Shown piece after piece: positions 23,714 through 34,643 of a DNA stretch of 64,000 nucleotides. A program made the position numbers and the translations under genes. The DNA comes from Euryodendron excelsum (lineage: Eukaryota > Streptophyta > Magnoliopsida > Ericales > Pentaphylacaceae), in the NCBI GenBank assembly GCA_033060915.1, contig CM065378.1, positions 53,832,001 through 53,896,000 on the forward strand, written 5' to 3'. Every line of letters starts with the position of its first letter. Position 1 is the first letter of the stretch. The notes below the pieces were generated by a model. That model saw only the letters and a list, made by a program, of their open reading frames with translations. It ran no database searches and was not told the origin of the DNA.

Positions 23714-25937
23714 TGTTGGTCCAATAGGCAACCCAAGAGGGGGGTGAATTGGGTTTTTCGAATATTAATACAAGTTAAGATTAATTAAGATTAATCTAAA
23801 CAATATAGCAATGGTTAATCTATGTGCAAAGCAATGTTATCATGAGAAGCAAAGAAAACAGAGCAATAGAAGAGAGACACAGATTTACCGAGGTTCAACC
23901 ACAAATCGTGGTCTACGTCCTCACCCCAAGATCTCCTTGAAGCCTTCTTCCACTATGTAATAAACTATTACAAGATGGGTTGCTGATTGACAAAGTGCTC
24001 AGCTCACTCTACAAGAACTCTTCACCGAGCTCTTCACTTCCCAAGTGGTTTTGTCCAAGCTCCACTCAAACTTTACAAAAGTTTTGCTTCACACAAGAGA
24101 ACTCTCAAACTCTCAAATACAAGTGTATAGAAATATACAACTCACAAACAAACTCTCTAACAAGAGTAGATTTACAATCAAAGCTCACAGATGAAGGTAG
24201 GAAGAATATTCAGTGTATATCAGTGATTCTTGTCTCTTGTTGTTTCTTCCTCTTGATTCTTGTATATAAATGCAGTTGGAGGCTAGTATATATACCCTTG
24301 CATTCATTCCATCCGTTGGAGGTGGTTGGGTATCATTAATGTGCGTCCAATCCATTATGACGTTAAGAAAAATAGCCATTATAACAGAGGGAGTCGGCTC
24401 CATTTTTTGTGGTATTGACACTTCCTGCTTCTGCATTTACCAGACGATGTTCACTAAGTTCATGAGTCCCCTCTTCATGCTGATGAGGCGACTCCTTGTT
24501 CATCTGTCTTCTTCATATTAGGCTTCTGCTGTCATGAAGCGACACTTCTGCTTCAAGTGTCCACTCATTGATCATTTAAACTTCCAGCCTTTTGCTTCTG
24601 CTACCAGGAGGCGACACTTCATCTTCATGTGTCCGCTCATTGATCATTTAAACTTCCAGTCTTGGCGTCTGTCTTCATGAGGCGACATTTCATAATAATG
24701 TGTCCGCTCATTGATCATCTTATCTTCAAGCCTTGGCGTCTGTCTTCATGAGGAGACACTTCATTATAATGTGTCCACTCATTGTCTATTTGGTCTACAG
24801 ACATTTTGCTACTGAGGTCAAAAGGCGACACATTATTTCCATGAGTCCCCTCATTGTTCAATATGTCTTCAGGCCTTTTACATCTGTGATCAGGAGGTGA
24901 CTCCTCATTTTCATGAGTCCCCTCATTGCCCACAATTCAGCCTTCAGATTTCTATTTATCAAGCTTATCAAAGCACTGGTATAAGAACTTCAAGGAGTAT
25001 GTCTTTGGGGTATGATGATCAATCAAATCTTCTTAACTCATTAGAGTTAACTTCTATTTTATTTGGATTGAATCAATCATTGGATGTTGATCTTCTTCTT
25101 GAATCTCAAGTAGTCAAAGCTTCATTTGATTAAAGCTGAACTTTACTTCTTCATTTGCAAAGCTTTTTCAATCATTGTAGAACATCTTATTCAATGCCAA
25201 TCTTCCTCAATTGTATGAAGCTTCACAATGCTTCAATTCTGATTTCCTCTCTTTGATAGCAATTCTTCATTCTTCATTAAACTCACTTTACTGAGACCAT
25301 TGCAGATTAGATGAAATCTATTCACATATCTAATTTTCATTGATCCTTTATATTGTAGAAGAATACTTCACTTGGATTTCATGTGGAGGTCAGATATTCA
25401 TTGTGAGTCATCTTCTCAGCAACTTCAATCACATGTCTTGAATTGGTCTTTAGCATATCAGATGAGATCATCTCTTGAGCATTGTCCAAATTCTTCAACA
25501 AACAATACATCTTCAACTGAGCATTACACTTCTTCAACTAATCTTTGTATATTCTGATGAAATCTTCTTTAGGCATTAACATCATCTCCATTCTTCATCT
25601 TTAACAGATCATTGCATCTCCTCAACTGATGAAGTCTTCAGTCTATCTTGCAAATTAATCTTCATTGAATGTAAGTCATTTTCTTGAAGTAGAGATAGGC
25701 ATCATTTCTCAGCTTGATTCATTGCATAGCTCTTTGAGTTCATTGCTTGATCTTAAACTTGTTGTGCATTCTTCTTGATATATATTAGACTTAAGATCTA
25801 ACTTTAAGTCTAAGTTATAAACTTTGTTAATCTGCACACTAAGTAAATTCATTAATAACATAACACAAGGTTTAGTTATCATCAAAATCAACATGGGAAT
25901 TAACCTTGAGTCAACAAGGATCAACCTTGACTCAACA
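23714..25937 (-). mobile_element. Copia/Sirevirus-like solo LTR, 2.2 kb, perfect GTCAT target duplication
   Basis: On the plus strand the element runs TGTTGGTCCAATAGGCAACC to GACTCAACA, giving TGTTG...CAACA ends. GTCAT flanks both sides (23,709-23,713 and 25,938-25,942). The sequence after the right copy (CACTTGCATTCAATTC) continues the leader as in element A (CACTTGCATTCGTTC, read on minus near 6,280), which confirms the insertion. A minus-strand polymerase II TATA is plausible near the TATATAAATGCAG area (24,261-24,300). There is no internal coding region, so it is a solo LTR made by recombination, inserted after element B. Confidence 0.85.
24470..24935. repeat. Tandem array, about 72-75 bp unit, 6 copies, within Copia-like LTR
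   Basis: Units with GAGGCGACACTTCAT, ATGTGTCCGCTCATTGATC and TTCAGTCTTGGCGTCTG repeat at about 24,530, 24,607, 24,680, 24,750, 24,825 and 24,893. Several copies have CTCCT and AGTCCCCTC variants, matching the GAGTCGACTCC theme of the array at 16,920-17,165. Confidence 0.75.
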
Positions 25938-25942
25938 GTCAT

Positions 25943-27308
25943 CACTTGCATTCAATTCACTTCAATCATTTTATCTTGCATTAAGTTTGTCATCAAGGTA
26001 TTGACCTTTTACATTTTATTTTGTAGGTTGACCATACTCACATTTATTTTTATTATCCATATAAACTACCATGAATGACAAAATGAAATGGATTAGAATG
26101 ATAGGAGTTGTTGGGCCCTTTCCTCCGTTTTTTAAAATTTCACACACATACTACATGTGCACTCGTATTTGCATATTTGCATTCTCTACCTGATTGTGTC
26201 CCTTCTAGTTAGAAATGGGAATGGTATATTAGTTGTGGGCAGATGCTGTATCAGTATCTTAGCCTACGGCCTCTTGATGGTTCCCCCACTCGGATCACCT
26301 ACCGATAATGGCACCAACTGGGGGAGTAAGCCTAAGCTTGAAGATTCGGGAACCGAGCCTCAACCTCATGCTCATGTAGAAACCTATGTATAGTCAAAGC
26401 TCTGCTAGATTTAAAACACGCATATCAATTTCAAAACTATGGAGGAAAGGGCGGCCGTTTTACTTTCATTTATTTTTGTCTATTCCTACTGTTATAATGC
26501 TTGTATAATATTTATATATGCGTATTTACTTTACTATTGCACTCTCTATCCTTATACTCTTGCATACAATTTGAGACAAGAGTTCGAAAGTAACTTAAGT
26601 CATTACATTCTCATGTATATGATCAACCCATAGAGAGACACCAAGCTCACTCTCCCTTTCATAAAACCTACCAAAATCCGATGGGTTCCCACCCAATCCT
26701 AAGGACTCATGGCATGCATCTCAAGTCATCCCATAAAAAGGGGTCTCAATCCCTCTCTGCTTATGGAGATAGGCATGCCAAGAAGATAAGGGGCAAATCC
26801 GGAAGCAAGGTCTCTTACTGACCTCCATCAAAGAAGGCAAATTCGAAGACCCAAGAGTAGTTTAGAATTTCAAATGTAAAAGTGTATAGGCAGAAGTCCC
26901 AAGGCAAATGTTCGCCTCCCCCTATTGAACTGCACTTCGATTCTCTTATATTTAAGCTCAAAGCTCAATATAGCCTTTTTACTTCTTGCGAATGACTGTA
27001 CAGATGAATGTATGTTCCCAATCAACAATAAAGTATCTGTATACAAGGGCAAACTCTCTATCTCCCAAAAAGTGAGCCAAATGCATTATATTTAGTCTCC
27101 CTCTCAAGTAGGGACACCCCGAAAGCATGCATCGCATAAAACTTTCTAAAAATTAAACACTAATTTGTGACTTGTGTCCTTGTTTTCTTTCTCTTTCTTT
27201 TTCCTTCATAGGGGCATAAAGACCACATCGCAAAAAGACATCATTGCTCACAATAAATATTCACAGCCACCTAGAGACTCGATCGTCACTCGACAAAGAG
27301 TTTTACTA
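25943..27308 (+). other. 5' leader of element B, remainder
   Basis: Non-coding leader that resumes directly after the Copia-like insertion and matches element A's leader in reverse (26,060-26,350 against 6,130-5,800). Short frames (26,157-26,393, 26,439-26,633) are not conserved with the other copy. Confidence 0.55.
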
Positions 27309-28760
27309 ATGGCAGCCAATCCTGACGAATCCTCCCCAGACTCTCGAGAGGAGGTCAATGAGATGAGAACCAAGATTGATGATATGTTCAAGCTCATCCA
27401 TGCTATGGCTTTAAAAGATGTTGTTTTAGCCCCATCATCATTCACAAATTTTCCCAAATATTCTTAACTTGCCAACCTGAGAATTGTGCTCTAATATAAC
27501 AGTACGGGGAAAAATAAAGAGGACTCCAAGGGAGTCAACACTGAAGAAGAGGAGACCATATTGCTCTCGCTTGCTACAAAAAGAATTTTCCCATAGCCTC
27601 TTAGCCTGAACATCTAAGGGTTGAAAGACTCATTACGGAGCCTCCATAGCCATGACCCTTTTGGGCTCACTTCTTACTATGAGCTCTGCTTTTTCTCAAA
27701 TCATCCAAGGCCGGCTAAGTTCAAAATGTCTAACTTCAAAAGTATAATGGCACTGGTAACCTCTTAGCCCACCTTTGCCTTTACGCTAGGGCATTGAATG
27801 GCCATGAGAATGACCCAAAGCTTCTCATGTAACTCTTCCAACACAACTTAACTAGGTCCGCTCTGTAGTGGTTTGCTCGGCTTGATCTAAGGAAGGTCAT
27901 AACCTGGAATGAACTGGTTAATACATTTAAACCCCAATACCACCACAACATAGATCTCACTTTTAACTATTAGTCCTTAATGACAATGAGCAAAGAAGAA
28001 AAAGAAAGATTCAAAAGCTATACCCTCAGGTGGAGAGAAGCAGCAGCACAAGTCAATCCCCCTTTAGAAGAGAAGGACTATATGCAACTGTTTGTGTATA
28101 CCTTCTAATACACATACTATGAAAAACTCTGCACAAGTGTGGGGAAAAGCTTTTTTGAGCTGATTTTGCAAGGAGAGATGATAGAAAACGGTCTAAAAAT
28201 GGAAAGAATTACAGAACCCTATGCAAAGGCTGGAGAAAACTCTGCCAACATAGCCAGAAAGGTGGCCACTACAAGGGGATAATCAATAAGGAAAGTGAAG
28301 TGTCAGCCATCTTACCTATTCAACCACCGCAATACCATCCACCACCCCAGTCATATCCTATACTGCCTACACCCACCTTATCCATGCCTACTTAAATGCC
28401 CAACTTTGCCCTTGCTAGGGCACGGCCCAATTTCAACCCCAGTAGGTCAGCCCGACGCATTCACACATTTGATACCCCTAGCATGCACTCAGACAGAAGG
28501 CTACCATAACCTCTTAAAGAATAACATACTAAAGCCCATAATAGCCCATCCGTTGCCAAGCCCTCTACCTCCAACCTTCAATGGCGCCTTCACTTGCGAG
28601 TATCATTCGAGAAGACAAGGGCATGACACTGAAAGCTACTTCTCCCTCAAGCATAAAATTCAAGATCTAATAAACAATAAGACCATCGACTTACAATCAG
28701 TAAAACCTACTCCAACACCTTATGTGACCATAAACCCCTTGCCATATCACATGTCCACCT
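27309..28760 (+). pseudogene. gag: gag relic of element B (Ogre/Tat-like)
   Basis: The start at 27,309 (MAANPDESSPDSREEV) opens a helical N-terminus, then a stop at 27,465. In shifting frames follow the capsid-type core: PAKFKMSNFK near 27,712, then the helices with ITWNELVNTFKPQY near 27,900 and RFKSYTLRWREAAAQV near 28,008, then PPLEEKDYMQLFVYTF near 28,060, a stop at about 28,106, and the knuckle motif CEYHSRRQGHDTES with LKHKIQDLI near 28,593-28,670. The last cysteine of the knuckle is a tyrosine. Order and motifs match gag of Ogre/Tat gypsy elements, which packages element RNA in cytoplasmic particles. At least two stops and two frame changes inactivate it. No protease or RT follows. Confidence 0.75.
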
Positions 28761-28852
28761 GATACTAAAGGAAATAGAAGAGGGGATAAACTAGAGGAGA
28801 CCATAGTCGAGGATTATTCCTATAATAATTGGAAAATTGATGAAGAAAGCGA

Positions 28853-29296
28853 TTGGGAGGAGGTAATCCCGACATGCCTATCTATCTCTATAATCCAAAT
28901 GAAGTGCACGACCCCTCTAACTGGCCAATTAAAGAGTCCTTACCCATAAAGGAGATTCCCACAAAAAACATGACCACTGACGGTTGGGGAGATAAATTCT
29001 TGCATCCTAAGTATGCCCCGACCGAACTTAACCTATCAGAGAACCTTTGGCCCATGATTGAATTCAACTATGAGGACATGGGTCAGGGCCTTAAGGAGCC
29101 AAAAGTACCGGCAAAGCTATTCAAGCTAGAAGGAGGTGAGCTGGCCAACCTGTTTACTAGAGAAATTGAGGAAGCAATGGAGGAAAATAAGAAAATCAAT
29201 GAGGTTGATAATTGCACCATTATTATCAACGCACCAAAAGCCCTGAAAGAGACACCTGCCTGCCTTATCTGGTCTGGTGATCTAAAGGACGGATGA
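28853..29296 (+). pseudogene. Open frame after gag, possible gag/pol-junction remnant
   Basis: A 147-codon open frame starts IYLYNPNEVHDPSNW (about residue 6) and ends LIWSGDLKDG, 90 bases downstream of gag. Composition is protein-like and acidic, with a GELANLFTREIEEAMEEN stretch that could be helical. I recognise no family. Position suggests the C-terminal tail of Gag or the remains of a Gag-Pol junction protein. No aspartic protease D-S/T-G motif is seen in it. The ATG near 28,853 is only the first available start. Confidence 0.4.
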
Positions 29297-31146
29297 AGCA
29301 TCGAAGACATGGGCATCATTCCAAAACCCTGCTAGAAGGGTTCTCCTAAAAGTGTACAAGAGAGGGGTGTTCTCACTCGCTTTCTTTCTATCATTTTTAT
29401 TTTATATCTTTAAATTCATGTCTACATTTTCATTTCAATAAAAATCTTATGCAGTATAAGGAAAATTTTTCAAATTTAAAGTAATAAAGAGATAGTTTTT
29501 CATTCAAAGACTATTATCTCATATTCTTGTAAATGGTGAATGCTTTTAAAAGAGGTGCACTCTATCTTGTGGAGAACCTAAATTGAAGAATGTGATAGCA
29601 AGAGTTAACCACTCACCGAATGGTTAGATTTTTGAAGAGAGGGAAGATGAGAGTGAGTGAGGAAACCACCCAAAAAATAGCACTTACAAAACACCAAAGT
29701 GAAGTGATGGATAGCTAGACTATCAAAAGGAAGATGAGCCATTTTCCAAATCTCCTTGGAAACAAAAAATATATATATATATATATATATTCCCTTTGCT
29801 CAGCCCACTAGTGCCATGCAAAAAGCAAAAGATTTCTTGCTAATGCTGATCCGAAACCATCCCCCTACACTAGGGCGAACAAATAGTAGAAAACTCGGCA
29901 GTAAAGAATGTGTTTCTCCTTCACTTGAAACATCAAGCCAAAGCAACATAAAGGTTTTAGGGATCAAGCAATCCGATTCAAAATGAATAAAAGCCCTCAT
30001 TTCATTTCTCATACAGTTAAAAAGAAACCTTTGTCAAGCCTGTTGAGCCAGCTACGTTCCTTCCCAAGAAAGCCCCAACCTAGTGATCACATTCACAATG
30101 GGTCAAAATAAAGCACTGAGAGAAAATATATCCAAGTAAAAGGGATTGTAAAAGTATCCGTCTCAAAAAAAAAAAAGAGAAAAAAAAGAGAAGAGCTTGC
30201 AATGGTAAAACACAAAAATAGAAATGCCAAGGTAAAAAGGAAAGGCAAGTGTTAATTGATTGAAACTATTAAAGGTGATCTTAGGTAATAAGAAAACTCT
30301 GTATAAGTAATAGGTTCGAGCCTTTACCTTTTCTTGTAAAAATCCAAAACCATGGTCCATATTACAATCCTGTTAAAGTCTCTTCAATCAAAAAAGGGAT
30401 TGTTTGGTTTATATGAGCCGGCCGCATTACTAGGGCCAAGAAGGGATACTAGGAGACGGAACCTCGAAACTTGCTCAAAATAGTGAGGATCTAAACCCTA
30501 CTGGAAACAACATCAAATTTGAGCCCTCATATCCCACTTGATTTCAAAGCCCTATAATTTATGCTGCATTATAGTCCTAAAACAAAGTCTCCTTAGATTA
30601 AAAGATTGGCTGCCCATCATGTTGCCCATGATTCTGCCCCGAGGACTGAGAGTTCGAGCCAAATAATTCCAGACACCGACTTGAGAAGGAAGTCGAAGTT
30701 GACCAGAAGGATGAGAAAGATACAAAATGCTATCATCATCTAATCAAGGTAAGGTCGAGCTAGAGGAGAGGTAAAACCCCTAAAAAAGAAAGAGTTGTCA
30801 TTCTAAAGACCACCTCGAGCATGTTTGTTTGTAACTGTTCATTTTGTTATATGCTTGTATTATGATGAAAATTTTGGCATGAGCTTCGCATACATAGGGT
30901 ATAGCTCCCTGTGAAAATAAAAGTCACCAATTTAATATCATATCCAAACCTGTAATAGATATTTATCATTAACATCATGATAATCCTAACATCTACCCCT
31001 GCTCATACATCTATACATACACCTAGCTATCTGAATCATAAATTTCCATCATATTCAAAGATTATAAATAAGCTACCTGACAAACTCTAATGTATATCCA
31101 AGACATAGGGCGAAAGAAAAGCTGGGCCCATGACAAAGGGCACCCA
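29297..31146. other. Non-coding internal region of element B (where pol would be expected)
   Basis: No RT, RNase H or integrase motif in any frame. It contains a (TA)n run at 29,769-29,790 and CAATAAAAATC near 29,437 that could act as a poly(A) signal after gag. Short frames on both strands are unsupported. Confidence 0.5.
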
Positions 31147-33012
31147 TCAAAGGTCAAAATCAATGTCTAGATCGTAGTCTCCAAAGCTCGGCTTAGGAGG
31201 AGGTGGCTGACTACTGAAAGCATTGGCATCCTACAAAGGGGAAGAACTTAAATTAGCAAAATAGATAGATGGCTAAATAAAGCAAAGATCAAAAAGAAGA
31301 AGAAAATATACCCTGTCACCTCCTATTTGAGCCAACTGTGTAGTCAAAATGGCTACCTCTGCCTGATACTGGTCCCTTTCCATCTAGAATTGATTTCTCT
31401 TTGTCTGGTACCAGTCTCTCTAATCCCTTATAGTAGCAAACTCGGTCTAGGGCACAAATCCCTAAGCTCGACACCACAAATCCACCACCTCCTGGCCCAC
31501 AGCATAGCCTTCAACACCACCTGAAACTGAGTGAAAGCACTTATAGATCGAGCCCCAAAATAGTTGGTGTAGTCGATCTTTGGAGGAAGCAGAAAACTAG
31601 CACCGGGCTGACCCTCTCCGTACGGAATAGGAACCCCCTCAACCAAAGCCCCAAACATATACTTAGGAGGATCCCTAGCCGATCAGAACTCCTTATGAAA
31701 TTGTCGTTAATGCTGTTCTCCCAGATAGAACTCCTAGGACTCATCACTGAGAAAGAAAATCCTCAACAAAGACATCAAGACCAAATACCTAACCATCTCA
31801 TCATTAACCGATCTAACAAAGGGCCGCCAAGTCACATTTGTCACTTCTATCAACTCTAGATTCGCCTGTATTATCACAAAGTCGGTAATCTCAAACCGGT
31901 GGGCTACCTGATCACAAGCCCATCTTAAAACCCGAGGATAAAGGTAAGCCTCCACTGCCTCCAGACGACAAACCGATAGATACCCGTGGCACCACCAAAC
32001 CAGAAAGGGCCAAAAATCGATCATACTACCCTAGCGAGAGGAAGTCCAAACCTACATAGATCGAAGGAAGCAACCAAAAGAGGAAGATCCTCAGTCCAAC
32101 TCTAATAAAACTCCCAAATCGGTTACCAAGCTCACCATCCTGAAAGGAATGATCGACTGGTTATTGTTGCAGAAACAGCTAAACATAATGTATAATAGCA
32201 GTCGCTATCTCATAATATCTCACTAATCAGGTGGCAGCTCCGCAAAAAGGGTACGTTTGTCCTGACTAGGCCAATAGATAGGAAAAGTAGAGCACTCAAG
32301 AGGCGATAAGTCCAACAAAACATAGGCATCGACCCTACTAAGTGGTTGCAAAGTGATCTAACGGCTGACAAAAAAAAGCCCCGTAATGATAGCCTAGTCT
32401 AATGGAGTTAGACCCAGCTTAAAACCCACGAAGTGAAAGGTTTCTGTCTCGCCGAACTATCTCTCTATCAAGGCCAAAACCAACTGGCAGTTCAGGCTAT
32501 TTGTCTGTAATCCCATGAAGGCCTCTAACTCGATCTCTGCGAGAAAAGCACGGTAGGACGAAGCAACTCGTTGTATGGTGCTGAACACTTGGTGAATGGC
32601 CCCTCTAAATGACATATGAACCCTAGGAGGGGGCAAATGCTGTCGTGAATAAACATTAAGGTGATTAGCTAGATCTCCCAATGGGAGAATATTGGGCACC
32701 TCCAAGTCCCCAAGTCTATATCTATTTGCCTTCTCCTAGAAGAAGCCCTCCAGTAGCCTATCGCAAGGTCTCCAAGGCTCGGCGCCTCATCCTCTGCACC
32801 CATCTTCTCCTAAAAAAGGGGCTCTACTAAAGGAAAGGATCTACTAGAGGCATGCCCTCACTCCCTCTCCTGCCAGAAAAGGTCCTACTAACGGACCTAC
32901 GGCTACCCTTGGAGCGATTAGAACTGCCGCCTGAATCAGTGTGAGCTCCCTTCCCTGACCGGTATCTCCTCTCAGAACCATCATCACCCGCATCGATTAT
33001 CCTAAAAATCAA
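31147..33012 (-). pseudogene. Antisense PMD-like (plant mobile domain / aminotransferase-like) gene relic inside element B
   Basis: Read on the minus strand, opposite to gag. The N-terminal part (33,012-32,827) is Ser/Arg/Gly-rich and basic. The segment 32,705-31,430 carries the domain: LVLALIER, stop, FGETETFHFVGFKLGLTPLD (about 32,480-32,398) followed by AIITGL, the pattern of a helix, a W..ET.TFH strand and the T..D...L.GL motif of the PMD family. Further on come FWPFLVWWCHGYLSVCRLEA and YLYPRVLRW (32,015-31,920). The C-terminus has a likely coiled coil (MERDQYQAEVAILTTQLAQI, about 31,380-31,321) and, after an 81-bp intron, a short exon ending DYDLDIDFDL and TGA at 31,147. Several in-frame stops and at least two frame changes (near 32,750 and 31,430) make it a pseudogene. 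PMD proteins (MAIL1/MAIN family) are known both as plant genes and inside transposable elements. Family call by eye only. Confidence 0.6.
31231..31311 (-). other. Probable 81-bp intron of the antisense gene
   Basis: Minus-strand donor GACAGG|GTATATTTTC at 31,311 and acceptor CCCTTTGTAG at 31,231. The interior is T-rich, as in plant introns. Joining is in phase: GGT GAC AGG then GAT GCC AAT, leading into an open 28-codon terminal exon. This preserved phase supports a real spliced gene. Confidence 0.6.
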
Positions 33013-34187
33013 ATCAAGATAAAGGTATCAATATAAGGTATGAATAGTTCAAAATAAAAAAAGGTACAAAAAAAGAAAAGGAAGGAAAGAAAATAACGAT
33101 GCAAATCCCGTTCCCCTACCCCTAGAAGAATCTACTCTATCATATTCCTCTGCTTTCAGGCTTTCTAAATTTTTTCCTCCAAAATTCTATGTCAAAATCA
33201 ATTCCTAAAGATTTTTAAACTTTTCCCTCCAAAAGTTTAGTTCAAAATAAAAATCCAAAGGTAATTTCGAAATAAAATTTTAAAGTTTTATTCAAAATTC
33301 ATTTAAATGGTTTTCTAAACTTTACCTTCAAAAGTTTTATTCAAAATTCCTTTCAAAGGTTTTTTGAGCTTTTCCTTCAAAAAGTTTAATTTTCAAATCG
33401 AGTTTCAAAGTTTTTTAAGCTTTTCCTTCAAAAAGTTTTATTCTAGATCGAACTTCAAAGTTTTCTTTAAAAAGTTTTATTCCAAGTTCCACCAAGTTTT
33501 TCGAGATCTTCTCTGCTAAAAAGGCCCCATCTTCAAAGGTTTGATTTTTTTTTTTCCTTCAAAAAGATTCTATTTAAAAAATTCCTAAACTTTTTTCTCG
33601 TTTTGAAAAATTTTGGAAGTCTCGTTTATAAATGGTCTCTACAATGCCCAAAACTCTGCAACAAAACACAAATCGTGCACCCCATGGTATCACAAGCCCA
33701 CAACATGGATGAACATAAAACAATCTGTGCACATTCTCAAGGTTTTCAAATTTTTTAACAAAAGTTTCTATTTTTCAAAAATCTAAGGGTTTTCAAAATA
33801 CTTGCAAGATCATTTAAAGATACTTTTCTAAAATATTTTCATATTTTTCTAAATATATAACTCGACCAATTCAATCAAATTTTCAATTTTCCCTAGTTTT
33901 CAAGTATTTTTCTTATCTTTCAAAAAAGAAAAATTCAAAAAGTTTTTAGAAAATTATGAAACTTTCCACGGTTGTTTAAAATATTTTTCTTAAGGTACAC
34001 GGTGCAAAAATTTAGCTAGAAAATGCAAAACCTGAGCTTGTAGGCCGGGAAACCCTTGCTTGTAAACATGTAAAACTACATGCAATATCACCTGAGTGTT
34101 CAAAACACATTAAAACATAGATTTTGACTATTCACATGACTCAAATGGAGTTCTACGTATCAAGATCAACACAAAAGAAAAGCTCAC
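33002..34187 (-). other. Possible 5' intron of the antisense gene
   Basis: Minus-strand donor CCAATAG|GTGAGCTTTTC at 34,187 and acceptor TTGATTTGATTTTTAG at 33,002. The intervening 1.2 kb is strongly T-rich on the minus strand's complement and holds the 50-bp array. The first exon (about 34,330-34,188) has no clear start codon in the joining frame, so it may be untranslated. Confidence 0.4.
33190..33490. repeat. About 50-bp tandem array in element B, counterpart of 124-590
   Basis: CCTTCAAAAAGTTTTATT-type blocks recur at about 33,327, 33,376 and 33,427, with weaker copies on each side. It lies inside the proposed 5' intron of the antisense gene. Confidence 0.65.
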
Positions 34188-34620
34188 CTATTGGAGTTCT
34201 CTGGCGAAATCTTCTTCTCTGACGATAAATTCGGTGATGGTGATTACTCCCGGCGACTCTCCAGCATCCCTTAAGTTCACCCCTTCAATGTCCAAGAGTT
34301 CCTCCTTGAAAAAACTCTAAGAAAAGCTCTTAAAATCTAAAAATTCGAACCAAACAGGTAAGCCCCAAGTGAGGGGCTGTTTAACTTTTAAAACTCTAGG
34401 CCTGGCAATGGCGCCAAGGCAATGTTAAGCTTGGCGCCACTTGCAGGGCAATTCTAGGCAATTTTGCATTTTTGCTCGCCAAAATCTGATTTTAAATGCC
34501 TTCTTGGGCCAATCTGCAATTTTCAAGCACCCGTCTTCAAAACCTTCCAATTCCAATCCCTCCGATCGCCTAGCGGTCAATATAGTACCCTTAATTTATC
34601 ATTTTTTGTCTTCGACAAGC
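33491..34620. other. 3' internal region of element B, non-coding on the sense strand
   Basis: AT-rich DNA up to 34,180, then the putative first exon of the antisense gene (34,330-34,188, minus). Two GGCGCC sites at 34,410-34,415 and 34,433-34,438 sit upstream of that exon. They resemble the GGCGCCA motifs upstream of the LTR TATA box. Overlapping plus-strand frames at 34,441-34,760 run into the LTR and are not genes. Confidence 0.4.
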
Positions 34621-34642
34621 AAAGACAGAATAAGAAAGGTAG
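34621..34642 (+). other. Polypurine tract of element B
   Basis: The purine-rich run AAAGACAGAATAAGAAAGG continues to 34,642, immediately before the 3' LTR start at 34,644. This is the expected site for priming of plus-strand DNA synthesis. Confidence 0.65.
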
Positions 34643-34643
34643 C

